A stretch of 14,813 bases of DNA from Chrysochromulina parva. Its lineage: Eukaryota; Haptophyta; Prymnesiales; Chrysochromulinaceae. The notes beneath the pieces were generated by a model. The model ran no database searches and was not told the DNA's origin. It saw only the letters and a program-made list of their open reading frames with translations. Where the stretch lies: the NCBI GenBank assembly GCA_002887195.1, contig PJAB01001395.1, forward strand, positions 1 to 14,813. Reading direction: 5' to 3'. How positions within the stretch are numbered: the stretch's first letter is position 1; the number at the start of each line of letters is the position of its first letter. A program made the translations under genes and the position numbers. Positions 7,716-14,813 of this stretch are shown here, one piece after another.

Positions 7716-7932
7716 TTTGTGTCGCGCGTTGCGTCGATCGCCTCTCTAGGTTTGACACTCGTCGCTTTTTCGATACGCACATGACATCCGTAGTCTACTC
7801 AGTTTCTTGACTGCGCGCCCTTGGCGCCATCTTCCGAATGCTTAACTTTTTGGGGACCCGCTATTTCAGTGTGAATATGCAGTCATCACGAGGGCGACCA
7901 GGACTCACTGATCAAGTCGCGCCGAAAACGCA
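7716..7932. promoter_or_regulatory. Putative bidirectional promoter between two plastid-protein genes
   Basis: 217 bp separate the ATGs of the DUF6816 gene (minus) and the cysteine synthase gene (plus), so both promoters and 5' UTRs must fit here. I see no strong TATA box or palindrome. Three upstream ATGs on the minus strand could act as uORFs for the DUF6816 transcript. Co-expression is an inference. Confidence 0.5.
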
Positions 7933-9045
7933 ATGCTTTCACTCGCCTGCGCACTCATCTCGGCCTACGTGGTAAGCCCGACGGCGCCGCTGCACTCCGC
8001 CGGCCGCGCACCCGCCGTCTCGATGCAGGTTTCCAAGCTCGGCGACATGGTTGGCGTGCGCACGAAGCCAAAGATTGCCAAGTCGATCACTGAGCTGATC
8101 GGCAACACTCCGCTGCTTCAGCTGGGCCGCTCGGTCGCCGACGTCCCCAACTGCCGCATCCTGGCGAAGCTTGAGTCGATGGAGCCGTGCAGCTCCGTCA
8201 AGGACCGCATTGGCTACTCGATGATCACCGAGGCGGAGCAGCGTGGCGACATCATCCCGGGCGTGACTACGCTCGTCGAGCCTACATCGGGGAACACGGG
8301 CATCGCGCTCGCGATGGTGGCCGCGGCTAAGGGGTACGAGCTCATTCTTACGATGCCCGAGTCCATGTCCATGGAGCGCCGCGTCATGCTAAAGGCGCTC
8401 GGCGCGAAGCTCGTGCTCACGCCCGCGGCCAAGGGCATGACCGGCGCGGTCAAGAAGGCGGAGATGATCGTGGCCGAGATGGGCTCAAAGGCCAAGATGC
8501 TGCAGCAGTTCAACAACCCTGACAACCCGAAGATCCACCGCGAGACTACCGGCCCCGAGATCTGGGCCGACACGGACGGCGAGATCGACATCCTGGTGGG
8601 TGGAGTTGGCACCGGAGGCACGATCACAGGCTGCGCGCAGTACATCAAGCCGCTGAAGCCGTCGTGCAAGATTGTGGCGCTCGAGCCGGTCTCGTCGCCC
8701 GTGCTCTCGGGCGGCAAGCACATGGGCCCGCACAAGATTCAGGGCATCGGCGCCGGCTTCGTGCCTGGCAATGCGGATGTGTCGATGTTCGACGAGGTGA
8801 TGCTGGTGAGTGATGACGACGCTATGGCGACGGCGCGCATGATGGCGACGACCGAGGGCGTCATGTGCGGCATCTCGTCGGGCGCGTCCGTGTGGGCCGC
8901 CAAGCAGCTCGCCGCGCGCCCCGAGAACAACGGCAAGACCATCGTGTGCATCATCCCTTCTTTTGGCGAGCGGTACCTCTCTACGGCTCTGTACGCCAAC
9001 CTGTGGGAGGAGGCGACGGTGCAGAAGGCCGAGCCGATGGACTAG
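7933..9045 (+). CDS. cysK: Cysteine synthase (O-acetylserine (thiol)lyase), plastid-type leader
   Basis: 370 residues; ATG 7933 has a purine at -3. It catalyses O-acetylserine + sulfide to cysteine + acetate, the last step of sulfur assimilation, using PLP. Residues ~1-45 are a leader: hydrophobic [14 protein letters not shown], then Ser/Ala/Pro/Arg-rich and [10 protein letters not shown], as in signal-plus-transit leaders of secondary plastids. The fold type II PLP enzyme starts near residue 47 with [14 protein letters not shown] Lys is in SSVKDR (~90), the substrate-binding loop is PTSGNTG (117-123), the phosphate-binding loop is GVGTGGT (224-230), GIGAGFVPG is at ~271, GISSGAS (~313-319) holds the PLP ring-nitrogen Ser, and [10 protein letters not shown] ends the core. 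All expected residues are present and the core length is normal for CysK rather than cystathionine beta-synthase, as no CBS domains follow. A GTAAG...CAG pair inside the leader (7972-8028) is discussed in the findings. Confidence 0.96.
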   Translation: MLSLACALISAYVVSPTAPLHSAGRAPAVSMQVSKLGDMVGVRTKPKIAKSITELIGNTPLLQLGRSVADVPNCRILAKLESMEPCSSVKDRIGYSMITEAEQRGDIIPGVTTLVEPTSGNTGIALAMVAAAKGYELILTMPESMSMERRVMLKALGAKLVLTPAAKGMTGAVKKAEMIVAEMGSKAKMLQQFNNPDNPKIHRETTGPEIWADTDGEIDILVGGVGTGGTITGCAQYIKPLKPSCKIVALEPVSSPVLSGGKHMGPHKIQGIGAGFVPGNADVSMFDEVMLVSDDDAMATARMMATTEGVMCGISSGASVWAAKQLAARPENNGKTIVCIIPSFGERYLSTALYANLWEEATVQKAEPMD

Positions 9046-9378
9046 GCGGCGCGCGGGCGGACGCCGGCAGGACCGCCTGGCTGAGCTGTCGCCGCCGTCG
9101 GAACCTGAAGTGGCCGCGGAGAGCGCGGGCGACGTGCCACGGACGTGAGCCATGGCCATAGTTGCACATAGCGACACCGGGGCGAGAATGTGCCATGTGG
9201 CCCCACACAGGATGTGTATTAGAATGTGTAGCGCCATTAACACATTCCCCTGAGTGAGCTGGATGGGCATTGTGTCCCACCCCAGTTTAACCTGCGTTGG
9301 TTATACCGGAACGTCTCAAATCCGTGAAGGCTTGACGAGTGCTTTCACCGCCGCCCGGGCCGGCGCCCCGCGGCGCCC

Positions 9379-9405
9379 GGGGCCGGGGCCGGGGGGGGGC
9401 GGGGG
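9379..9405 (+). other. G-quadruplex motif
   Basis: Four G runs of 4, 4, 9 and 5 bases separated by loops of 2, 2 and 1 bases on the plus strand, well within usual G4 definitions. A GC-rich inverted-repeat-prone block (ggcgcc-type palindromes, 9359-9380) adjoins it. It lies about 335 bp beyond the cysteine synthase stop, on its coding strand. Confidence 0.8.
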
Positions 9406-9484
9406 CTTGGCGACGTCTGGCTTTTCTTTTGACCGCGCGCCACCTAAAGGGGTACAGGTTAGTTACCAGGGCTCACACAGGCGA

Positions 9485-9756
9485 GGGGGAGGTATTCTAA
9501 TTCTTTCTGGATTCACACACCGCACGTGCACACTATCCCCAGACCACCTGAAGATTTTGAACTCAGTCCGGGGTTGTATGATCCATAAAGGGATATGAAT
9601 TCAATAGGGGGAGGTATTCACTATTCTTTCTGGATTCACACACATCCCCACCACCTGATTTTGAACTCAGTGGTTGACCCAAAGGGGTAGGGGGAGGTTC
9701 TTTCTGGATTCACACACTATCCCCACCACCTGATTTTGAAGATTATTGAACTCAGT
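9485..9756 (+). repeat. Three-copy degenerate tandem repeat
   Basis: Copies at about 9485-9567, 9607-9671 and 9690-9756. Each begins gggggaggt, contains the identical 20-mer ttctttctggattcacacac (9501, 9624, 9698), then atcccc, a ccacctgattttgaa-type segment and ends gaactcagt. Copies 2 and 3 are preceded by aaaggg(g)ta-type spacers, as is a lone cctaaaggggta near 9441. Copies differ by small insertions (for example extra aagatt/gattatt). Spacing is irregular and it is non-coding. Confidence 0.88.
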
Positions 9757-10015
9757 GGGGGCATGTGGGGGTTCGCGTGGCGGGCAAGACAATTGGGTCA
9801 AGACTCAAGGGGTGCGCTCGAGGCGGCGCCGCCGCCGGTGTGTACGGCAATAGGGCATGCGTTCTATCAGTCAATTCAGTGTGCCATCATTTCATGCTCG
9901 TGTGGTTAGTATCCGGGAGATTCACGTGAATAATGTGTATGTGAAGACAGTTAGAGTTACTTATATTTGAGGCGATACTCGATCGATAATCGAGATACGA
10001 GAAGACGAAGTACCC

Positions 10016-10157
10016 GTGGTCGACTTATTTGTGGTCGACCGTGCTGTGCCGTGGCCCGTGCGCGGACCCAAGCTGTGGCCTGTGCGCGGATGTATCGGAC
10101 CATGGGCAGACTTCAATGTTTAGCAAAGTTGTCGCACACCGGCCTCTAACACCGGCC
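10016..10157 (+). repeat. Cluster of short direct repeats
   Basis: gtggtcgac occurs at 10016-10024 and 10031-10039; gtggcc(c/t)gtgcgcgga at 10051-10066 and 10075-10090 (15 of 16 identical); acaccggcc at 10136-10144 and 10149-10157. A 6-bp inverted repeat ctcgat/atcgag lies just before (9978-9983 with 9989-9994). No function can be assigned. Confidence 0.7.
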
Positions 10158-10255
10158 GACCCTAGTCGATTTACACCTCGAGTATCGAGAGCAGGACCAG
10201 CAGAGCGAGCCGTCTCCTTGCGTCCTTGCATGCTCGATGCTGTGCTCTCGAACCT

Positions 10256-11965
10256 TCAAGGAGGGACCATCCTCTCAATCCTCGGCTGATTGTACATGGG
10301 GCCTTGAACCCAGTCATCTTGCCTCTGCTCTTCCGCGATGCTTTTCTGGATCTGGGCCATCTTCGCAGTGGCCTCCCGTTCTGCCGCGGACGCCAGTTCA
10401 TGAGAGGCTAAGACTTGGACTTCAGTGCGTCTCGTCCGAGCGAACGACTCGCGTGCTTTTGCGGACTCTCGGGCGTGAAAGGAAGCTGAGCGCCGCAGCG
10501 CGGCGCTCAGCGGCGCCGATCGCACTTTGTCCATGATTTTGGAGTTGGACGACTCGCTCGTGCTCGTGCTCGTGCTCCTGCGCTTCCTGCTGCGCACCCC
10601 CCTGCCAAGCCATAGCAAGATACGTGACGACAAGCTGTGGCTGTGCGTGGACGGCGGCACCTCCTCATGACGCTCCTCAAGGACCCCATCAAAGATGCCC
10701 TCGCTGTTACGTGCTCTCAATAAGTAGTCTGCAACGATCTCAGACACGGGCGTCTCCGGCGTCCTCGTGCCCGACTTGCGTGCTACGCTCGGCGTTGCGG
10801 GCTCCGGATCTTCCGATTCCAGATTCGCGTCTGGATTCTCATCCATAGAGTCGCCACCATCTTTGCTCTCCACCTCACGCTGTGCAAGCCAAGCCTTGAT
10901 GGGGGTTGACACGGCCTTGATGGGGGTTGACACGAAAAAGGCGGCGCCATCGCCAATGGCCTTGATGCCACCCACAGTTGCTCCGACAGTAGCATCGACG
11001 GCGCCGCCTAGGGCCCCGTCTGACTTCATGGGCGCTGAGCGCATGATGATCTTGAACTCATCGAGGTCCATCTCGCCGTCCAGGTTCATGTCCGCGCTCG
11101 CCATCATTTCGGCGATGATTGTGTCGTCGTCGTAGCCCTCTTCGTACACACTGGAGATGTACGCCTTCATCTCGGCGCAGTTGATCTTGCCGCTCTTGTT
11201 CGTGTCCAACTTGGCAAAGGCCGCCTCCAGGCCCACGTCCGACTTGTCGATGCTCTCGCCAAAAACTGCCTGGAAGGCCGCGGTGACGCCGAGCGTCATT
11301 AGCGTCTTCTCTAGCCCTGTTGCCACGAGGCTGCCGGTGGCCTTGACGCCGTCGCCGAAGGCCTTGGCGCCTTCAAGACTCTTCTTACCGACATAGGCGG
11401 CTCCGCCCGCCGTCGCTGTACCGACGGCCTTGGCGCTGTCGACTGTGGCCACGCCGATGGCCTTGGCACTTTCGACGGTCACTTCGCCAATTTTCAAGGT
11501 GAGGGTGAAGGCTACGTTCTCGACGGACACACTGTCTCGTTTATCCATATGGGTCTCGGGCGGCGGGGCTGGCTCTGATACCGGCTCCGGCGTTTTGGTG
11601 ACCAACATGACTTTGAAGAATGGCAGCGTGACAGATTGCTGGTCGGTGGTGGCGAAGGAGAGCACGTCGCCGCTCTCGAGCTCCATTGCGCTGCCACGAG
11701 GCACCCTCAAACCATCGACAAAGGTGCCGTTGGTAGACACATCGGTGAGCGTGAGCACTGTGCCGTCGGCAGAGAGGGCGAGGTGCGCGTGCTGCTTCGA
11801 GATGGTCGGATCTGAAATCCTCACATAGAAGGTCGGCAGTTGGCCAGAGGGTGGGACAGGGACCACAGCGCTGCGGCCGATGAGTACGTTCTGAGCAGGT
11901 GCGATAGTCATCAGTTCATAGGTGCCGAGCGACGGGACCAGGCGGTAGCTCGGCCGGTCATTCAT
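10256..11965 (-). CDS. FHA-domain protein with LEA-like helical repeats and paired EF-hands
   Basis: 569 residues from the chosen ATG at 11965, which has A at -3 and begins 25 residues before the FHA core. The frame stays open up to ATG 12424 (722 residues), but that start overlaps the coding end of the upstream gene and the extra 153 residues are Cys/Arg-rich without domain character. FHA domain ~25-105: GRS (~30-32), SKQHAHL (Ser ~56, His ~59) and STNGTFVDG (~77-85), the phosphothreonine-binding signature. Residues ~160-225 carry 11-residue pseudo-repeats (SAKAIGVATVD/SAKAVGTATAG), LEA- or synuclein-like amphipathic helix. Two canonical EF-hand loops follow: DTNKSGKINCAE (254-265) and DMNLDGEMDLDE (292-303). 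STPIKAV is repeated near 346-359. A basic-Ser stretch RSRKRRSTSTSTSES (~458) could be an NLS or phosphosite cluster. The tail is a charged helix. This combines phosphopeptide binding and Ca2+ sensing; target unknown. Confidence 0.85.
   Translation of the reverse strand: MNDRPSYRLVPSLGTYELMTIAPAQNVLIGRSAVVPVPPSGQLPTFYVRISDPTISKQHAHLALSADGTVLTLTDVSTNGTFVDGLRVPRGSAMELESGDVLSFATTDQQSVTLPFFKVMLVTKTPEPVSEPAPPPETHMDKRDSVSVENVAFTLTLKIGEVTVESAKAIGVATVDSAKAVGTATAGGAAYVGKKSLEGAKAFGDGVKATGSLVATGLEKTLMTLGVTAAFQAVFGESIDKSDVGLEAAFAKLDTNKSGKINCAEMKAYISSVYEEGYDDDTIIAEMMASADMNLDGEMDLDEFKIIMRSAPMKSDGALGGAVDATVGATVGGIKAIGDGAAFFVSTPIKAVSTPIKAWLAQREVESKDGGDSMDENPDANLESEDPEPATPSVARKSGTRTPETPVSEIVADYLLRARNSEGIFDGVLEERHEEVPPSTHSHSLSSRILLWLGRGVRSRKRRSTSTSTSESSNSKIMDKVRSAPLSAALRRSASFHARESAKARESFARTRRTEVQVLASHELASAAEREATAKMAQIQKSIAEEQRQDDWVQGPMYNQPRIERMVPP
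10893..10934 (-). repeat. 21-bp perfect tandem duplication in FHA/EF-hand gene
   Basis: Units 10893-10913 and 10914-10934 are identical and in frame, duplicating seven residues (VSTPIKA type, as STPIKAVSTPIKAW). Identity at every base indicates a recent duplication. Confidence 0.95.
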
Positions 11966-12410
11966 GATTCTACAACCAAGTCGACGTGAGGGACCGCAGC
12001 CTCGACAGACGGTTGCGCCATCGTTCTGGACCGTCGCCTTGCAGAGAGCAGCTTGCGAACCAAATCTGGGCGTTTCGTCCGCGCCACTTTTTCGAAGCAT
12101 GCAAGTTCGAAGTTGCCGCATGCGATGCATGCAAGCCAAACCGCTCGCGGAGTCGGTGACATACAAAGCACAAAAATGAACAAATACACAACACCTAGAC
12201 GCTCTCTCTCCGGCCTCCGCGGGTTTCCAAGGACAGTTGTGCTGTTCTGCTGTATCCCGTCCCCGCGGAGACTGCCGCCGACCGGAACGAAGCGTCCGAC
12301 CGTGAGCACACGCGCAACAATGCACGCCGCATGCGCGCCTGGTCGAGAGAGTCGCATCGCCCATGTCACCCTCGCGCCCGCTGCCCCGTGCATCCGCGGA
12401 CGCAGCGCGT
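11966..12410. promoter_or_regulatory. Intergenic spacer: probable FHA/EF-hand promoter and 5' UTR
   Basis: 445 bp between the chosen ATG of the FHA gene and the stop of the bromodomain gene. gcatgcaag occurs at 12097-12105 and again exactly 30 bp on at 12127-12135, with a third gcatgc between them (12118-12123), forming a palindrome cluster about 130-170 bp upstream of the ATG. An open frame continues through the whole spacer on the minus strand but shows no domain. Confidence 0.35.
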
Positions 12411-14784
12411 TCACTCACAACCATCGTTGGCCACCGCCGGCTGCACCTCCGCCGAGTCCATCATCGCGGCGGCGAGGGCCGCCCGCTGAAAGGCGCGCGC
12501 GCTTCGGCCGCCCGCCGCCGCCGACACGGCTGCCTCGGTAGAGGTGGGTAAAGTCGTGCCGATGCTTACCCCAGCGTCGGACATCGCTGCGGCGATGGCC
12601 GCATCATCGACGGCCAAGTCGGCTCGCGCGCCGGTGATGGCTTTGGCGCCGTCCTCCTCGGTGGGTGGCGGCGGCGGCGGGTTGGCGGCGGCCTCGGCGG
12701 CAGCGGCCGCCTCGGCGGCAGCCTCTACCTCGGCTTGTTGTATCTCACCATGGAGCTTCATGATGGCCGCCGTCCAAGGCGTGAGGCCGCGCTCGGGGCG
12801 CGCACTGTTCTTTGCGTGGCCACTCGCCTCCTTTCGAGCTGCCTCCTTGGCTGCCGCCTCGCTGGTGTCGCCCGCCTCCTTGAGCGCGGTGAGCACCTTG
12901 AGTAGCGCCAGGTCGACTTTAGCTTTGCTTCCTTTAAGGGACTGCATCGCCTGCTCGACGCTGATGCGCTCGAGAGTACGCGCATCCTCAGCGGCCGGCG
13001 CGACCACCTCGGGCTCGGCGGGCTCCTTGCCCTTCTTGCGACCCCCGCCGCCGACGCTCCCGTCGCCGCCCTTGTCGCCCTTGTCGCCCTTGCTGCTGCG
13101 CCGCGCCGCCTTGAGCGCCTCCGCCGCCGCTGCGGCCTCCGCCGCCTCTGCCGCCGCCGCCGCTGCCTTGGCCGCTTGAACGTCTGAGACGCGCGTGCGT
13201 CGGGACGGCCCAGCGGACGCGTCTGCCATGGCCGCCGCGTCCACATCCGCACCGGCCGCCTCCTTGGCTCCCTTGGCCACCCCTGCCTTGCTTGCCGCCG
13301 TCTCATCGGCCGGCAACGACGTGCGGCGCAACCACTTGATGCCGGCCGACTCCTCCTCAACCGGCGCAGCGGTCTCCAGCTGGTCCAGCTTGGTCTCGGA
13401 GTGCTTGGGCTTCTTCTCCTTGGGTGGCATCTTGCGCCACTCCTTGCCTACGAGCGGCGCGGTGAAGACCTCGATGAACTCCTCGTCCGGCTGCCCGTCC
13501 GCGCCATCCACCATGACCGAGAAGCGCCCCTTGCCGCCTGCAAGCAACTCGAGTACGGACGCCTGCCGCCACTCGATTTGCCCTTTGACCTCTTCGACCT
13601 CGACCTCGACGCGCTCGCCCACGCGCACGAGGTGGGGCACGGGCGGCTGCGGCTTGGGCCGGTACGGTGACGTGAGCGTATACAGCCTCCCCTCGGGCGC
13701 ATCGGAGGTGAGCAGCGCGAAGTGGTAATACCAACGGCCGTTCGAGTCGCGCCCAAGCATCTGGGGGCGCGCGAGCTCAATCTCCGCGGGCGCCATTCGC
13801 TTGTACACGTCACGGTCGGTGTCGAGCATCTGCTCGGCGATCCCGTGCAGCAGGCACGCGCGCTGTGCCAGCGAGAGCGCCATCATCCCTCCGCTCTTGA
13901 GGGCCGCCGACACGTTCGCCAGCGGCCCCAGACGGTCGATGATCTCCCTGAGCCCGTAGCCCTCCGAGTACGGCAGATCCCATTCCTCTACCTCTTCGCC
14001 ACGCGCCTCCTGCCGAAGCACCTTATGGAGCTGGCGTGCCCACGCGTCCACCCGCTGCGCCAGCTGCCCCGCGAGCGCCGCGCCCGAGGGCGGGCCCGTC
14101 TTGCTCGGAGTCACAAATTGGCCGTTGCGCACCGTCGAGTGTCGAAGCATGGCGTCGACCGACACGCGCAGCAGGATGGATGCATGAGGGAAGGCGAGGA
14201 GCCCGATCTCAAACTCGAGGAGCGAGAAGCCCGGCGCGTTCGCGAGCGCCGGGATCGCGAGCGGCGTCGCGAATGCCGTCACGAAGGCGCTGAGCGAGAC
14301 CGCGTCGAAATCGAGTCGAAGTGTCTCTAGAGCGGGCGTGTCGATGCTCTCGCTCGCCCATGCCTCTGCCTCGGCGATCAGCCGCTCGCGCCGCTCGCGC
14401 GCGGCGCGAGCCTTTTGCGCGTCGGACTCGGCCGCCAGCCGCTGCTTGAATGACTCCACCAGCCGCAGCGTCGAGACCGCCTGCACCTGCGTCTGCCGGC
14501 GACCCGTGAACGAATTGGCCGATGGGGCCACCTCCTCGCGAGGGCCGAGGACCGCGGTCGGTGCGGCAAAGAGCGAGGCGGCGTCGCGCAGGTAGCGCGG
14601 CAGCAGCGTGATGTTCTGCTCGAAGACCGCATCCAGCCGCTCACACTTCTTCGACACCGGTGACCGGTCCGGGTGGCCCTGCGTCAGGTAGCAGCTCGCA
14701 AACACGTCGCGCACGGCCACCGCAAACTCACCCAGGCCCTTGTACGCGCCCGCAACCACCCTGGAGCGTACGGTGGCCAGATGG
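12411..14784 (-). CDS. Bromodomain + DDT/WHIM-like + Tudor-like chromatin protein (5' partial)
   Basis: The stop is at 12411; the frame is open to the window edge, so the N-terminus is missing. Residues counted from V at 14759. HLATVRSRV just before it through ~54 are the C-terminal half of a bromodomain (DLxTI, YKGLGEF, VRDVF, then CYLTQ, then CERLDAVFEQNITLLP). The acetyl-lysine Asn of BRD4-type CYIYN aligns with Gln ~27. A charged helix follows (~100-135), then a DDT-like domain (~154-206: LSAFVTAF, FSLLEFEIGLL, LRVSVDAML). WHIM-like blocks are at ~260-320 and LGRDSNGRWYYHF (~335-347). A Tudor/Agenet-like barrel is at ~378-445 (GERVEVEVE, WRQASVLELL, GRFSVMVDG, EEFIEVF). The C-terminal ~330 residues are Ala/Glu/Lys-rich, with a KGDKGDKGG motif, a poly-Pro run and a KKGK basic patch. 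Most like ISWI-complex accessory subunits (BAZ/ACF1/RSF1-type). The true 5' boundary may be the splice acceptor at about 14785. Confidence 0.8.
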
Positions 14785-14792
14785 CTGCGAGA

Positions 14793-14813
14793 GGGGGGGG
14801 GGGGGGGGGGGGG
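14793..14813. repeat. Poly-G run (21 nt) at window end
   Basis: Twenty-one G in a row ending exactly at the window edge. On the gene strand it is poly-C followed by tctcgcag, a good polypyrimidine tract plus AG splice acceptor (AG at 14785-14786). It may instead be a homopolymer artefact at a contig end. If translated it would give an implausible poly-Pro run directly in the middle of the bromodomain. Confidence 0.85.

Larger units (their letters stand above)
9046..10255. other. Long intergenic region between convergent genes, repeat-rich
   Basis: 1.2 kb between the stops of the cysteine synthase gene (plus) and the FHA/EF-hand gene (minus), so it should hold both 3' UTRs. I see no supported gene; short frames have no recognisable product. 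It contains a GC-rich hairpin-prone block with a G-quadruplex motif (9359-9405), a three-copy degenerate repeat (9485-9756), and several short direct repeats between 10016 and 10157. Base composition is clearly less GC-rich from about 9420 to 10030 than in the genes. Confidence 0.6.

Noticed and set aside
9254..9598. 114-codon plus-strand frame in the intergenic region
   Set aside because: Runs through the G-quadruplex and repeat copy 1, with no domain and no support as a gene.
9485..9756. CRISPR-like array
   Set aside because: Only three copies, imperfect, with irregular spacing and no cas genes; the genome is eukaryotic.
11966..12424. 153-residue N-terminal extension of the FHA protein
   Set aside because: Begins inside the end of the upstream gene, is Cys/Arg-rich without domain character, and a good ATG lies just before the FHA domain. 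Kept only as an alternative.
1..14813. tRNA or rRNA genes
   Set aside because: I scanned for T-loop (gttcgaatc-like) signatures and rRNA-like blocks on both strands and saw none; a tRNAscan-SE and Rfam run would settle it.

Overview
This window looks like nuclear DNA from a unicellular eukaryotic alga with a secondary plastid, most likely a haptophyte or a similar chromist lineage. Three observations support this. The proteins are eukaryotic in type (an HRD/DFG protein kinase, a bromodomain-DDT chromatin protein, FHA plus EF-hands, and a PC-esterase with a signal anchor). The genes are GC-rich and appear intronless, each with its own start and stop. The cysteine synthase carries a signal-peptide-plus-transit type of leader. 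The lineage itself is an inference. I see no phage, transposase, integrase, CRISPR array, tRNA or rRNA, so this is not an accessory defence or mobile region.

Layout, left to right. 1-568: non-coding DNA rich in short hairpins. 569-2677 (-): Ser/Thr kinase with a long disordered N-terminus containing a 21-residue polyQ run. 2931-4262 (-): type II membrane PC-esterase/TBL-like acyltransferase. 4419-6470 (-): CS (p23/NudC-like) domain fused to armadillo-like repeats and a charged coiled coil. 6849-7715 (-): thylakoid-lumen DUF6816-like protein. 7933-9045 (+): plastid-type cysteine synthase, divergent from the previous gene across a 217-bp intergenic region. 9046-10255: a 1.2-kb intergenic stretch between convergent genes, with a strong G-quadruplex motif, a three-copy degenerate repeat and small direct repeats. 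10256-11965 (-): FHA + amphipathic 11-mer repeats + two EF-hands. 12411 to about 14784 (-): the C-terminal part of a bromodomain + DDT/WHIM-like + Tudor-like chromatin protein, cut by the window edge at a poly-G run.

Six of seven genes lie on the minus strand, but each has its own intergenic spacer and they do not form an operon-like pathway. The clearest functional pairing is the head-to-head plastid pair (DUF6816 and cysteine synthase). Three consecutive minus-strand genes share a TACCGGT(A) element 109-163 bp upstream of their ATGs, which may be a promoter element. The most unusual content is three apparently uncommon domain architectures: CS-ARM, FHA-EF-hand, and a bromodomain with a substituted acetyl-lysine pocket. 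Several open frames can be extended upstream only by GTG or TTG codons; I moved those starts to the first in-frame ATG.
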